Positions 1-9,092 of a stretch of DNA of 64,000 nt are shown one piece after another. The stretch comes from JBGTSJ01 sp041940305 (GTDB lineage: Bacteria; Planctomycetota; Planctomycetia; Planctomycetales; Planctomycetaceae), in assembly GCA_041940305.1 (NCBI GenBank), contig JBGTSJ010000012.1, positions 1 to 64,000 on the forward strand. The letters are read 5' to 3'. Numbering within the stretch: position 1 is the stretch's first letter; each line of letters starts with the position of its first letter. The notes beneath the pieces were generated by a model, which did no database searches, was not told where the DNA came from, and worked only from the letters and a program-made list of their open reading frames with translations. A program made the translations under genes and the position numbers.

Positions 1-1
1 C

Positions 2-370
2 GACTCGGCTATCCGTATTACCCACTTGCCAACCGGTATTGTGGTGGAGTGTCAGGACGAACGTTCACAGCACAAAAACAAAGCCAAGGCGATGTCTGTG
101 TTGGGGGCGCGTATCCGCGCTGCCGAAATGGCCAAGCGCCAGCAGGCCGAGGCATCAACCCGTCGTAATCTGTTGGGCACCGGCGACCGTTCCGATCGCA
201 ACCGCACCTACAACTTCCCGCAGGGGCGCGTGACCGACCACCGCATCGGGCTGACGCTCTATAAGCTGGACCAGGTGATGGCGGGCCACCTTGACGAGCT
301 GGTCGAGGGACTGCTGGAATTTGATCGTCGGGAACGGCTTCACGGCGACGGGACGGCGGAGAGTAACTGA
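2..370 (+). CDS. prfA: Peptide chain release factor 1, C-terminal part (5' end outside window)
   Basis: Class I release factor that reads UAA and UAG and triggers peptidyl-tRNA hydrolysis in the ribosome. The frame is open from base 2 and has no start, so the N-terminal two thirds, including the GGQ loop, lie upstream. What remains matches the RF1 C-terminus: [20 protein letters not shown] just after where GGQ would be, then [20 protein letters not shown] and a closing helix with [11 protein letters not shown]. The [19 protein letters not shown] ending is typical of RF1. prmC, which methylates the GGQ glutamine of this protein, follows 41 bp later on the same strand, the usual substrate-modifier arrangement. 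Confidence 0.95.
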   Translation, partial: DSAIRITHLPTGIVVECQDERSQHKNKAKAMSVLGARIRAAEMAKRQQAEASTRRNLLGTGDRSDRNRTYNFPQGRVTDHRIGLTLYKLDQVMAGHLDELVEGLLEFDRRERLHGDGTAESN

Positions 371-411
371 CCAACACGGGGCCAGAGAGCCCCCCGCTGC
401 AAAGGCCAACC

Positions 412-1299
412 TTGTCAGTCAGTCCGACCAGCATCGAGGGGCCTTGGACGATCCGTCGTGTTCTGGAATGGACGACGGGGTATCTGAAGGAGCGCGGCAG
501 CGAATCGCCCCGACTCGACGCGGAGCTCCTGCTCGCGCACGCCCGAGGCTGCCCCCGCATCCACCTGTATACGGCATATGACGAACCGTTGCCTGAGCCC
601 GTGCGCGGTCGCATGCGGGAACTCGTCCAGCGGCGCGCGGCGGCCGAACCGGTGGCCTATCTCATCGGCCAGCGGGAGTTCTTCAGTCTGCCGTTTCATG
701 TTACGCCCGCTGTGCTCATTCCGCGGCCGGACACGGAAACGCTCGTCATTGAGGCGCTGAGTTTTCTCAAATCCCGGTCATCCGCCAGAGTACTGGACAT
801 CGGGACCGGTTCCGGATGCGTCGCGGTGGCCCTCGCCGTGAATCTTCCCGATGCCCGGGTCACGGCGGTGGACGTGAGCTCGGCGGCGCTTGAGGTCGCG
901 CAGCGAAACGCGGATCGCCACGGTGTCGATCATCGCGTGCAGTTTCTGGAGGGGGATCTGTTTGCATCTCTGGCGGACGATGCGCGTTTCGACGCCATCG
1001 TCAGCAATCCTCCCTACGTTCGCACGAATGAGATTCCTGAACTGCAGCCGGATGTCCGATTGAGCGAACCGCACGGAGCGCTCGACGGCGGCGAGGATGG
1101 TCTGGACATCATCCGGCGAATCGTGGACAACGCTCCGGACTGGATGGTTCCGGGCGGCGCATTGATGATCGAGTGCAGCCCGGAGCAGGCCGATTTGGTG
1201 CGGGAACTGCTGGAGGCACAGGGAACCTATGCTTCTGCCGGAATCCGGCAGGACCTGTCGAACCAGCCGCGGGTGGTCATTGCACGGCGCAGCGAGTGA
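412..1299 (+). CDS. prmC: Release factor glutamine N5-methyltransferase PrmC
   Basis: SAM-dependent enzyme that methylates the GGQ glutamine of RF1/RF2. The 295-residue length is normal for the family. An N-terminal helical domain (about 1-100) precedes the Rossmann methyltransferase domain, with RPDTE at 105-109, the SAM-binding VLDIGTGSG ending near 135, and the catalytic NPPY at 199-202 that binds the glutamine side chain. The proposed start is TTG at 412; no strong Shine-Dalgarno is visible, so a slightly different start is possible. It follows prfA directly and precedes murA, so a prfA-prmC-murA transcription unit is likely. Confidence 0.96.
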   Translation: MSVSPTSIEGPWTIRRVLEWTTGYLKERGSESPRLDAELLLAHARGCPRIHLYTAYDEPLPEPVRGRMRELVQRRAAAEPVAYLIGQREFFSLPFHVTPAVLIPRPDTETLVIEALSFLKSRSSARVLDIGTGSGCVAVALAVNLPDARVTAVDVSSAALEVAQRNADRHGVDHRVQFLEGDLFASLADDARFDAIVSNPPYVRTNEIPELQPDVRLSEPHGALDGGEDGLDIIRRIVDNAPDWMVPGGALMIECSPEQADLVRELLEAQGTYASAGIRQDLSNQPRVVIARRSE

Positions 1300-1378
1300 G
1301 CGCACGAGAAACCCGGTTTACTGGAGAATCCGGGATATTGCGGTGCTCTGAACATGCTGCAGTGCGAGGAGTCCAGGG

Positions 1379-2797
1379 ATGGACATGTTTGTCATTCGCG
1401 GTGGCCGCCCGCTGGGGGGCGGCGTGAGCGTGAGCGGCGCAAAGAATGCGGCGCTCCCCATCCTGGCGGCGGCGTTGGCGGTGGATGGGGAATGCGTGCT
1501 GCGAAACGTCCCCGATCTGGCCGACATTCGGACTCTGAGCGAACTGCTGGAAACGCTCGGAATGCAAGTTGCGCGGCGGACGGACGGCGCGGTAGTGACG
1601 ACGCCGCTGCGGGATGACGCATGCCTCGCGCACTATGAACTGGTGCGGCGGATGCGGGCGGGGGTCTGCGTGCTCGGTCCGCTATTGGGCCGTCGTGGAC
1701 GGGCATGCGTTTCGCTGCCGGGCGGATGCAACATCGGACATCGGCCGATCGACCTGCACCTGAAGGGTCTGCGCGCACTCGGCGCCGAGATCAGGATTGA
1801 GCGGGGGTACGTCATTGCTGAAGCGACGCGGCTGCGCGGGACCGACGTCTATCTCGGCGGTCCCAACGGCAGCACCGTGACGGGCACCTGCAACGTCATG
1901 TCGGCGGCCGTCTTCGCGGAAGGAACGACGACGATTGAAGCAGCGGCCTGCGAGCCGGAGGTGGCCGATCTGGGGCGGTTCCTGAACGCGGCAGGAGCTC
2001 GAATCGAGGGTCTCGGCACGCCAACGCTGCGGATTCACGGGGTGAGTCGGCTACACAAGTGCGAGCATACGGTGATCCCCGACCGGATCGAGGCGATTAC
2101 GCTGGCGATTGCGGCGGCCATCACGCGGGGAGTCGTCGAGATCAGGCAATGTCGGCCAGCCCACATGACAGCGGTGCTGGAAAAGCTGCGGGAAATCGGC
2201 GTGCGGATCACTTGCTCAGGAACTTCCCTGGTCGTGGATGGCCGTGGACCGCTGCGGAGCACCGACTGCGTGGCCCTGCCTCATCCGGCAATTCCGACCG
2301 ACGTGCAGGCCCAGCTGACGGCATTGCTGACCACGGCGGACGGAATCAGCCTGGTGACTGACAAGGTGTTCCCCGACCGCTTCATGCACATTTCGGAGCT
2401 GGCACGGCTCGGGGCCGACATTCGACGGGAAGCGTCCACGGCTGTAATCCACGGTCCGGTGCAACTCAGCGGCGCCAGCGTGATGGCTTCGGACCTGCGG
2501 GCGAGCGCCGCACTGGTGCTGGCCGCGCTGGCCGCTCGGGGATGCTCGATCGTCCGCCGCATCTACCACCTTGATCGCGGCTACGAGCGTCTGGAGGAAA
2601 AATTGCGACGGCTGGGGGGCGAGGTGCTCCGCACGGAGGATCGTCCCGGCAACGAACCGGCGGATCTTCGCGAGCCGGCCGTTACCCGCTCGGAGGACTC
2701 CCGCGGGCTGATGGGGCCGCACTGGGGTGACGAGTCGGCGGCCAGTCGGGAATCTGAGAGCCGTGTCGAGGTCCGTGATGCTGGCGATCGCCATTGA
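1379..2797 (+). CDS. murA: UDP-N-acetylglucosamine 1-carboxyvinyltransferase MurA, with C-terminal extension
   Basis: Catalyses the first committed step of peptidoglycan synthesis, transferring enolpyruvate from PEP to UDP-GlcNAc in the cytoplasm. Key residues are present: Lys22 in [11 protein letters not shown] and the PEP/fosfomycin-reactive cysteine at about residue 117 in [19 protein letters not shown]. The two inside-out alpha/beta domains end at about residue 421 ([18 protein letters not shown]). A further tail of about 51 residues, rich in Arg, Glu and Ser, is not part of the normal enzyme (usually 417-430 residues). ATG at 1379 is used; an in-frame ATG lies at 1385. A Cys rather than Asp at the active site predicts fosfomycin sensitivity, as in the E. 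coli enzyme. Confidence 0.95.
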   Translation: MDMFVIRGGRPLGGGVSVSGAKNAALPILAAALAVDGECVLRNVPDLADIRTLSELLETLGMQVARRTDGAVVTTPLRDDACLAHYELVRRMRAGVCVLGPLLGRRGRACVSLPGGCNIGHRPIDLHLKGLRALGAEIRIERGYVIAEATRLRGTDVYLGGPNGSTVTGTCNVMSAAVFAEGTTTIEAAACEPEVADLGRFLNAAGARIEGLGTPTLRIHGVSRLHKCEHTVIPDRIEAITLAIAAAITRGVVEIRQCRPAHMTAVLEKLREIGVRITCSGTSLVVDGRGPLRSTDCVALPHPAIPTDVQAQLTALLTTADGISLVTDKVFPDRFMHISELARLGADIRREASTAVIHGPVQLSGASVMASDLRASAALVLAALAARGCSIVRRIYHLDRGYERLEEKLRRLGGEVLRTEDRPGNEPADLREPAVTRSEDSRGLMGPHWGDESAASRESESRVEVRDAGDRH

Positions 2798-2910
2798 TCA
2801 CGCCGTGGCCGCCCGGCAGGGAGTGAGTCGCGGCCGCCGGACACGCTCCAAAGCCTGCCAGGGCCAGTCGCCCGAGAAGTTCTTCAATTGCAGCCGAAAC
2901 CAGGCCCAAG

Positions 2911-4074
2911 TTGGTTCTCGGTTTCGGTCGATCGAATACTATTCAGCCGCAGCGCTATGAGGAGGCGCTGGCGGCCGGATTCACGGGCCCTCCTGGCAGA
3001 CGTGCACAGTTGAGCATCCGCAACCACCGGAAAGAGCGAACGGCGCCCCGCGCCCGGTACGGCGATCGCCGGCTATACCGGATGAGCGACAGCGAGCTGC
3101 TTGCGACCCGTGTCTGCGATCTCCCCATCCAGATCGAGGGCACCCCGCTGGAGAGCCGCATTCAGAGGATGCACGACGAGCTGGAACTGAAGGGAATCCG
3201 CTTCCATCCCCACTTCTGGCTCTCCACCGACTGGTTCACGCCCGACGGCGTGCCGGGCGTCGCGGTGCCCTTCTATCTGGCTCATCCACGGCTGATGGAG
3301 CTGGAGGAGTCGCAGATGCTGGAAGTGGAAGGGGGGACCGAAGAATGGTGCCTCAAGATCCTGCGGCACGAAGTGGGGCACGCGATCGATAATGCCTACC
3401 GCCTGCGGCGGCGGGCCAGCTGGCGGCGGGTGTTTGGATCGGCGTCGCAGCCTTACCCGGAGTTCTACACTCCGCGGCCGTTCAGCAAGAGCTTCGTGCA
3501 TCACCTCGAAGCGTGGTATGCCCAGAGTCACCCGGTGGAGGATTTCGCCGAAACGTTCGCCGTCTGGCTCAAGCCGCGGTCGGACTGGCGCACCCGCTAC
3601 GACGGCTGGCCCGCGTTCAAGAAGCTCAAGTTCGTCGATCAGCTGATGCGCGAGATCCGCGATGAGCCGACGAAGGTGCGGACGCGGATGCGCGTCGAGC
3701 CGATGCGCTCAATCCGCAAGACCCTCGCCGAGCATTACGGAGAGCGGCGGGCGTTTTACGGCATCGATCTGCCGCATGATCTGGACCGGGACCTGATGCG
3801 GCTGTTCGTCAAGGGCCACGGATCAAACAACGGACGCTCGGCCGCGGCCTTTCTGCGGCGCGTGCGGTCGCGGCTGCGGGCCGACGTGGCCGACTGGACC
3901 GGGGAGTATCAGTACACCATCGACCAGGTCCTCTCCGACATGGTCGAGCGCTGCGAAGCACTCGACCTGCGACTCGATCGTCCGGAGAGCGAAGTCGAGA
4001 GGCAGGCGCTCGTTGTGCTGACGATGCACATCATGAACTATCTCAACGCCGGCCTGCACCGCATCGCGCTGTGA
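2911..4074 (+). CDS. Putative zinc-binding metallopeptidase (Peptidase_Mx-like)
   Basis: Cytoplasmic-looking protein with the zinc motif HEVGH (residues 153-157 from this start) in LRHEVGHAIDNAYRLRRRA, and a downstream acidic segment HPVEDFAETFAVWL (207-220) that could supply the third ligand. This matches the family called putative zinc-binding metallopeptidase in Planctomycetota and Proteobacteria; substrates are unknown to me. No signal peptide is seen. The TTG at 2911 is the longest start; ATG at 3082 (MSDSELLATRVCDL) is an alternative, but the preceding basic stretch looks protein-like. The next gene is an ATP-grasp ligase on the same strand, which suggests a joint role with peptide-like amide bonds. 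Confidence 0.75.
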   Translation: MVLGFGRSNTIQPQRYEEALAAGFTGPPGRRAQLSIRNHRKERTAPRARYGDRRLYRMSDSELLATRVCDLPIQIEGTPLESRIQRMHDELELKGIRFHPHFWLSTDWFTPDGVPGVAVPFYLAHPRLMELEESQMLEVEGGTEEWCLKILRHEVGHAIDNAYRLRRRASWRRVFGSASQPYPEFYTPRPFSKSFVHHLEAWYAQSHPVEDFAETFAVWLKPRSDWRTRYDGWPAFKKLKFVDQLMREIRDEPTKVRTRMRVEPMRSIRKTLAEHYGERRAFYGIDLPHDLDRDLMRLFVKGHGSNNGRSAAAFLRRVRSRLRADVADWTGEYQYTIDQVLSDMVERCEALDLRLDRPESEVERQALVVLTMHIMNYLNAGLHRIAL

Positions 4075-4239
4075 CGCCGGCGCGTTCTTCGGTCACGAAC
4101 AGGTGCGAACGACGCGCCGCTTCACTAATCTTCGCTCAACCGCGCTTTGAGAACCCCGGACTCCCGGAGAAACCTGGGTTCTGACCATCGCACCCTCACC
4201 CCTCGTCAATCGCCGACTGTTTTCGACTCCATTCCCACT

Positions 4240-5265
4240 ATGAGCAACCTCCGCGTGCTGGTGCTTGTTCGCGACGGGTTGGTGCCGCCCGACTCGCTGG
4301 AAGGCAAGACCGAAAAGGAGATTGCCGAGTGGAAATGTGAATTCGACGTGGTGCACACGCTCAAGGAGATGGGGCACGAGGTGCGCCCCATCGGCGTGTA
4401 TAACGATCTCGCCCCGGTGAAGCAGGTCATTGACGAGTGGCAGCCGAACGTCGCTTTCATGCTGCTGGAGGAGTTCCACGGGGTCACGCTCTACGACCAG
4501 GCGGTCGTCAGCTACCTGGAGCTGATGCTCCAGCCGTACACCGGCTGCAATCCGCTGGGCATGATGATCTCGCGCAACAAGGCGCTCGCCAAGAAGATCA
4601 TGCTCTATCACCGCATTCCGACGCCGCACTTTCAGCTCGCGCCGGTAGGCCGCAAGGTCCGCTCCACGAAGCGGCTCAAGTATCCCCTGCTGGTGAAGTC
4701 CGTCGGCGAAGACGCGTCTCACGGAATCTCGCAGGCGTCGGTCGTGTGGGACGAGAAGGCGCTCGTCGAACGTGTGCACTTTGTCCACGAGAGCGTCGGG
4801 AGCGACGCACTGATCGAGGAGTACATCGCCGGCCGAGAGCTGTACGTCGGAGTCATCGGCAACCTGCGGCTGCAGACCTTCCCGGTATGGGAGATGGACT
4901 TCAGCCGCATGCCCGAAGAGCAGGCGCGGATCGCCACCGCGAAGATCAAATGGGACGACGCCTATCGCGAGAAGTACGGCGTGACCACCCAGGCCGCGGC
5001 TGCACTGCCGGAAGGACTCGACGGCAAGATCGCCCACCTCTGCAAGCGCGTTTACCGGGAACTCTCCATGAGCGGCTACGCGCGAATCGATCTGCGGCTC
5101 TCTGAGGAAGGCAAACTGTACGTGCTGGAGGCGAACGCGAACCCGAACCTCGCGTACGGGGAGGATTTCGCGGAATCAGCGCACGCGGGGGGCCTCTCGT
5201 ACGAGGAACTACTGAAGCGGATCATGAGCCTGGGATTGCAGTACAAGGCGCCCTGGCAGCGCTGA
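4240..5265 (+). CDS. ATP-grasp enzyme, D-alanine-D-alanine ligase-like
   Basis: A 341-residue ATP-grasp protein. ATG at 4240 begins MSNLRVLVLVRDGLVPPD, a Rossmann-like first strand, so the longer upstream extension is discarded. The central part (PLLVKSVGEDASHGISQASVV, then DALIEEYIAGRELYVGVIGN) is the ATP-binding fold. The end has the metal-binding LYVLEANANPNLAYGEDFAESA, equivalent to the EVNPNPG region of Ddl. The N-terminal half is not typical Ddl (HTLKEMGHEVRPIGVYNDL, VAFMLLEEFHGV), so a carboxylate-amine ligase with another substrate is as likely as cell-wall D-Ala-D-Ala synthesis. It is paired with the upstream metallopeptidase. Confidence 0.8.
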   Translation: MSNLRVLVLVRDGLVPPDSLEGKTEKEIAEWKCEFDVVHTLKEMGHEVRPIGVYNDLAPVKQVIDEWQPNVAFMLLEEFHGVTLYDQAVVSYLELMLQPYTGCNPLGMMISRNKALAKKIMLYHRIPTPHFQLAPVGRKVRSTKRLKYPLLVKSVGEDASHGISQASVVWDEKALVERVHFVHESVGSDALIEEYIAGRELYVGVIGNLRLQTFPVWEMDFSRMPEEQARIATAKIKWDDAYREKYGVTTQAAAALPEGLDGKIAHLCKRVYRELSMSGYARIDLRLSEEGKLYVLEANANPNLAYGEDFAESAHAGGLSYEELLKRIMSLGLQYKAPWQR

Positions 5266-5276
5266 TGAAAGAAGTT

Positions 5277-5442
5277 GAACAGGAGGCAACGGAGGAAACG
5301 GAGACGCCTCGGAACGCTGCGTCTGGAGGCTCAGAGGCGGGCGGCTCAATCTCATGACGAATGGGGCACTCTGGCGTGACGCCTGGTCACGAGCGAGGCA
5401 TCGATTACTGCCCCTCTCTGTTCCCTCCGTTGCCTCCTATTC
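5277..5442. repeat. Inverted-repeat intergenic element A
   Basis: Two arms of about 29 bp, at 5277-5305 and 5414-5442, are inverted copies with about 25 matches. The core word is GGAGGCAACGGAGG. The 108-bp centre holds no convincing gene. It lies between the ATP-grasp gene and the convergent ABC permease. Confidence 0.7.
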
Positions 5443-5467
5443 AGCTTGTTTGAAGAACGCATTGAGC

Positions 5468-6286
5468 TCAACTACTCGCGCTGCGGTAATGGCTGAGCGA
5501 CCACCGGAAGAATCTCCGCGACAGCAGCAGGCCGGCGAGCGTTAGCGCAGGAGCGATCAGCGCGACCTCCCATGTCAGCCGCATGTTGAGCACTACCTGC
5601 GCGGGGATCGTGATCACCAGCAGGATCGGAATGATAAACGAGAAACTGAACCACAGTGTCTCGCCGGCCCAGCCCCCCGTGCGAAAGAAGCTCTGCGGAT
5701 AGCGCGCGAAAACCGTGATGTAAAACCAGAAGTCGTACAGCCCCTGGTTCCGGCCGAGGAAGACGCTCGTGCTGGCGAGCGTGATCATCAGGCAGTAGAA
5801 GAACGCGACGGCGACGCCGATCAGCAGCAGGTACAGCACCGCGTTCTCCCAGGTGACGTCCACGTTCGCCCGGTCGAGTCCGTACCACAGCAGCCCGCCG
5901 GCCCAGACCACCTGGATCAGTTCCGCCAGGTCGATCCGCTCGAACGACACGAGAAACTGCGTGTCGATCGGTTTGAGCAGCGCAAAATCCAGGTCCCCGG
6001 TGCGGATCAGCTCGCTGAAGTTCGCGCAGTTCGGCAGAAAGAAGGCTTCCACCAGCGAATTGACGAGCATCCCCGTCGCCATGAACGCGAAGAACTGCGG
6101 CCGCGTCCAGCCGCGGATATCCGGCACGTGGGAATAGATGATCTCGAACAGTACGATCTGCGCGACGAACCAGAAGGTGCGGGTGACCACCTCGATCACG
6201 AAGTTGCCGCGAAACGTCATCTCGCGCACGAGCGAGTTCCGAAAGAACGTCTGCCAGACCCGAGCATATTGCGGCCGTTGGGACAT
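5468..6286 (-). CDS. ABC-2 family transporter permease (DUF990-like)
   Basis: A 272-residue integral membrane protein with about six hydrophobic segments, beginning MSQRPQYARVWQTFFRNSLV and containing TFWFVAQIVLFEIIYSHVPDIRGW and FSELIRTGDLDFALLKPIDT. The LIRTGDLDFALLKPID stretch is characteristic of the ABC-2 permease subfamily that usually works with a second permease and a DrrA/NodI-type ATPase for export of lipids, drugs or polymers. Neither partner is next to it here: both neighbours are inverted-repeat elements followed by unrelated genes on the other strand. The partner ATPase must therefore be encoded elsewhere, or the gene is an orphan. ATG at 6286. Confidence 0.85.
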   Translation of the reverse strand: MSQRPQYARVWQTFFRNSLVREMTFRGNFVIEVVTRTFWFVAQIVLFEIIYSHVPDIRGWTRPQFFAFMATGMLVNSLVEAFFLPNCANFSELIRTGDLDFALLKPIDTQFLVSFERIDLAELIQVVWAGGLLWYGLDRANVDVTWENAVLYLLLIGVAVAFFYCLMITLASTSVFLGRNQGLYDFWFYITVFARYPQSFFRTGGWAGETLWFSFSFIIPILLVITIPAQVVLNMRLTWEVALIAPALTLAGLLLSRRFFRWSLSHYRSASS

Positions 6287-6330
6287 GCGGCGGATGGTAG
6301 CGTGCGGTGTGCGGCGGACTCAAGAAGTCC

Positions 6331-6477
6331 GACGCAAAGCCGCGGAGACGCCAAGACGCGCAAAGAATGAAGGGGAATTGCGGATACTGAACTCAAGTCG
6401 CAAGCGTTCGCCCACGCATTGAGGCTCTCTCTCTATCCACTTCTTTGCGATTCTCTGCGTCTTTGCGGCTTTGCGTC
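6331..6477. repeat. Inverted-repeat intergenic element B
   Basis: Two 37-bp arms at 6331-6367 and 6441-6477 are inverted copies. They are built of near-repeats of the word ACGCAAAG and GCCGCAAAGACGC. About 73 bp separates them. The element sits just upstream of the HEAT protein gene, whose start (6569) lies 92 bp beyond it. Confidence 0.75.
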
Positions 6478-6568
6478 AAACCCGTTGGTGAGAAGAAACC
6501 CTGTTGCGGAGGCCGAAGCGGCGCGCGTACAATTCGTATCGCCTTCCGGATCCCGGAGGATTTGTGGC

Positions 6569-7849
6569 ATGTCACGGCGTTTCTCGATTCAGTTCCTTGT
6601 AATGGCTTGTGCGGCCGTGTGGTCGTTTCCGGCCGATGCGGACGTCGTGCGGCTCAAGCGCGGCGGCGAAATCCGCGGGGAGATTGACGCGGCGACGCGC
6701 GCCGTGGACGCCCCGCGCGTGACAGTTCGGACTCTCAGCGGCGGGACGGTGACGATCGGCCGGGATGAGATCGACGGCATCGACTTCCGCTCGCTGACGA
6801 TCGAGGAATACGAGACGCGCGCCCGCGCCCTGCCCGATACCGTCGAGGCCCACTGGGATCTCGCCGAGTGGGCGAAGGAGCAGCGGCTGCAGTCCCAGCG
6901 TGAGGAGCAGCTCGAACTGTTGCTGGATCTGGAACCCGATCACGCCGACGCCCGCCGCATTCTCGGCCACGTGCTTCACAACGGTCAGTGGATGACGCGT
7001 GACGACTGGATGACGTCCCGCGGCTACGTGCGGCATCAGGGAAAGTGGATCACGCAGCAGGAGCAGGATCTGCTGTTGAAGTCGGACGCCGAGCGGGCCG
7101 CCGAAACGGCGTGGTATCCGAAAATCCGCCAATGGTCCGGCTGGATTACCGGGCGCAACGCACAGCGATCGGCTGAGGGCCTCGCGCAGCTGCGCGGTAT
7201 CACCGACCCCGATGCGGTGCCGGCCCTCGTCAACTTTATGGGGGACGACGGCAACGACAACGTCCGCAAGCTGTGCATGGAACTGCTCGGCCAGTTGCCG
7301 GGAGACAAACCGGTCGAGCACCTCGTCAACCGCTCACTGCACGACGAGGACGAACAAGTGCGCGACGCGGCGCTCAGCGGTTTGAATCCGGACCAGTACC
7401 TGCTCGCGTTGCACCATTACGTTCCGGAACTGCGAAACGATTCGAACACAATCGTGCAGCGGGCGGCAGCGGCGATCGGCCAGATCGGGGATAAAGAGGT
7501 CGTTCCGTATCTGATCGAAGCGCTCGTGACGGAGCACAAATGGAAGGTTGAAGTCCCGGCCGCTAATGCGACGTCGTTTCTCACCCCGGGCGGCCAGGTC
7601 AATATGTCCGGTGCGCAGTCAGGATCTCTGCCTGCTGAACTGGAAATCCTCGCGCGAAGCGGCCAACTCCCTTACGGAGCCGTCGTGCATCAGCCCCGGT
7701 TCGCCCCGCGGCAGACTCGCAAGGTCACGATCAAGGGGAACGTCAAGAACGCCGCCGTGCTGAGCACGCTCAAGAAAATCACCGGCCAGGACTTTGGCTA
7801 CGACGAACGCCGCTGGCAGGTGTGGTACCAGACCGAAGCGCAGAGCTGA
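6569..7849 (+). CDS. Secreted HEAT-repeat protein
   Basis: A 426-residue protein with a signal peptide (MSRRFSIQFLVMACAAVWSF, cleavage likely after FPADA). The Shine-Dalgarno GGAGGA lies about 8 bp before ATG 6569 and decides against the longer upstream frame, which runs into repeat element B. After an N-terminal strand-rich region (VVRLKRGGEIRGEI, VTIGRDEIDGIDF) comes a TPR-like helix pair (EAHWDLAEWAKEQRLQSQR), then HEAT-like repeats from about 200 (ALVNFMGDDGNDNVRKLCME, EDEQVRDAALSGL, VVPYLIEALVTEHKW). It probably acts as a protein-binding scaffold in the periplasm. No catalytic motif is visible and the function is unknown. Confidence 0.8.
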   Translation: MSRRFSIQFLVMACAAVWSFPADADVVRLKRGGEIRGEIDAATRAVDAPRVTVRTLSGGTVTIGRDEIDGIDFRSLTIEEYETRARALPDTVEAHWDLAEWAKEQRLQSQREEQLELLLDLEPDHADARRILGHVLHNGQWMTRDDWMTSRGYVRHQGKWITQQEQDLLLKSDAERAAETAWYPKIRQWSGWITGRNAQRSAEGLAQLRGITDPDAVPALVNFMGDDGNDNVRKLCMELLGQLPGDKPVEHLVNRSLHDEDEQVRDAALSGLNPDQYLLALHHYVPELRNDSNTIVQRAAAAIGQIGDKEVVPYLIEALVTEHKWKVEVPAANATSFLTPGGQVNMSGAQSGSLPAELEILARSGQLPYGAVVHQPRFAPRQTRKVTIKGNVKNAAVLSTLKKITGQDFGYDERRWQVWYQTEAQS

Positions 7850-7854
7850 TCGCG

Positions 7855-7918
7855 GTAGCTGGAGTCGTGAGGCTTCAGAAGTCCCGCGAACAGGCGGAAC
7901 TCTCACTGGTCCAGCTAC
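7855..7918. repeat. Palindromic element between convergent genes
   Basis: GTAGCTGGA (7855-7863) and its exact inverse TCCAGCTAC (7910-7918), with shorter internal pairing (GTGAG with CTCAC), form a long hairpin. It lies between the HEAT gene and convergent leuB, so it may act as a two-way terminator, although no T-run is present. Confidence 0.55.
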
Positions 7919-7945
7919 GTTTCTCAGGAGCTGAGTGAAGTCGGC

Positions 7946-9022
7946 TCACTGCTCAAGAGCCGCGACAACCAGCCGCCCCATCTCGCTCGTGCTGATGACT
8001 TTGTCGTTCCCACGCACGAGATCCTTCGTACGGTGACCGGCGTCGAGGACCGATTCGACCGCCTTCTCGATGGCCGCGGCCTCGTTCTCCAGCTTCAGCG
8101 AATGCCGCAACAGCATGGCGGCCGCGAGGATCGTCGCCAGCGGGTTGGCGAGTCCCCTTCCGGCAATGTCGGGGGCCGAACCGTGAATCGGCTCGTACAG
8201 TCCCGGTCCGGAATCACCCAGAGACGCCGAAGGCAGCAGTCCCAGCGATCCGGGGAGCATCGCCCCCTCGTCGGTGAGGATGTCGCCGAACAGGTTCCCG
8301 GTGACCACGACGTCGAACGTCGAGGGGCGCGAGATCAGATGCATCGCCATCGCATCGACGAGCACGACGTCGTACTGCAGCTCTGGAAATTCGTCGCGGA
8401 CGACCCGTTCGGCGACGCGACGCCACAGCCGGGAGACTTCGAGCACGTTGGCCTTATCGACCGATGTCAGCTTGTTCCGCCGCAGCATCGCGGCCCGTGC
8501 GGCGAGGCGGACCACGCGCTCAATCTCCGGCGTGGAATACGTCATCGTGTTAAAGGCCGTTTCAACGCCGTTGTCGGCCCGCGATCCGGACTCCCCGAAG
8601 TAGATCCCCCCCGTCAGCTCGCGGACAAACAGGATGTCGGTCCCTTCGATGTATTGCCGTTTCAGCGGCGACGACTCGAGCAACGCCGCATGCGGCTTGA
8701 TCGGACGCAGATTGGCGAACAGCCCGAGTTCCTTGCGGAGCTTGAGCAGTCCCGCCTCGGGACGCGTCTTCGCCTGCGGGTCGTCCCATTTCGGCCCGCC
8801 TACGGCCCCGAGCAGGATGGCGTCCGACTCCCGGCAGGCCGCGAGCGTCTCATCGGGGAGCGGCTGGCCACAGGCGTCGATCGCGCAGCCTCCCATGGCA
8901 TGGGACTGCAGTTCGAAACGGTGCCCGAACCGCTCCGCCACTCGCTGCAGGACCTGTTGGGCCTCCGCCACGACTTCCGGCCCTATCCCGTCTCCCGGCA
9001 GTAAGACAATCTTCGCGTCCAC
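7946..9022 (-). CDS. leuB: 3-isopropylmalate dehydrogenase
   Basis: NAD-dependent oxidative decarboxylation of 3-isopropylmalate in leucine synthesis; cytoplasmic homodimer. The 358-residue length is normal. Motifs: [15 protein letters not shown] near the N-terminus, [12 protein letters not shown] (substrate region), [16 protein letters not shown], and the NAD-binding [18 protein letters not shown]. The start is GTG at 9022, preceded by AAGGA about 7 bp upstream on the minus strand. leuA, leuC and leuD are not nearby. Related beta-decarboxylating dehydrogenases (isocitrate, tartrate) are possible in principle but the IYFGESG region fits LeuB best. Confidence 0.95.
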   Translation of the reverse strand: MDAKIVLLPGDGIGPEVVAEAQQVLQRVAERFGHRFELQSHAMGGCAIDACGQPLPDETLAACRESDAILLGAVGGPKWDDPQAKTRPEAGLLKLRKELGLFANLRPIKPHAALLESSPLKRQYIEGTDILFVRELTGGIYFGESGSRADNGVETAFNTMTYSTPEIERVVRLAARAAMLRRNKLTSVDKANVLEVSRLWRRVAERVVRDEFPELQYDVVLVDAMAMHLISRPSTFDVVVTGNLFGDILTDEGAMLPGSLGLLPSASLGDSGPGLYEPIHGSAPDIAGRGLANPLATILAAAMLLRHSLKLENEAAAIEKAVESVLDAGHRTKDLVRGNDKVISTSEMGRLVVAALEQ

Positions 9023-9092
9023 GTCGTTCCTTTCGCTGGCTGAGAATGACCCGACACTCTAGCCGCGACGCAGCATTCCGCCAACCGCCGCG

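Noticed and set aside
5354..5545. 63-codon ORF inside inverted-repeat element A
   Set aside because: It runs through the repeat arm and into the convergent permease gene; composition is not protein-like.
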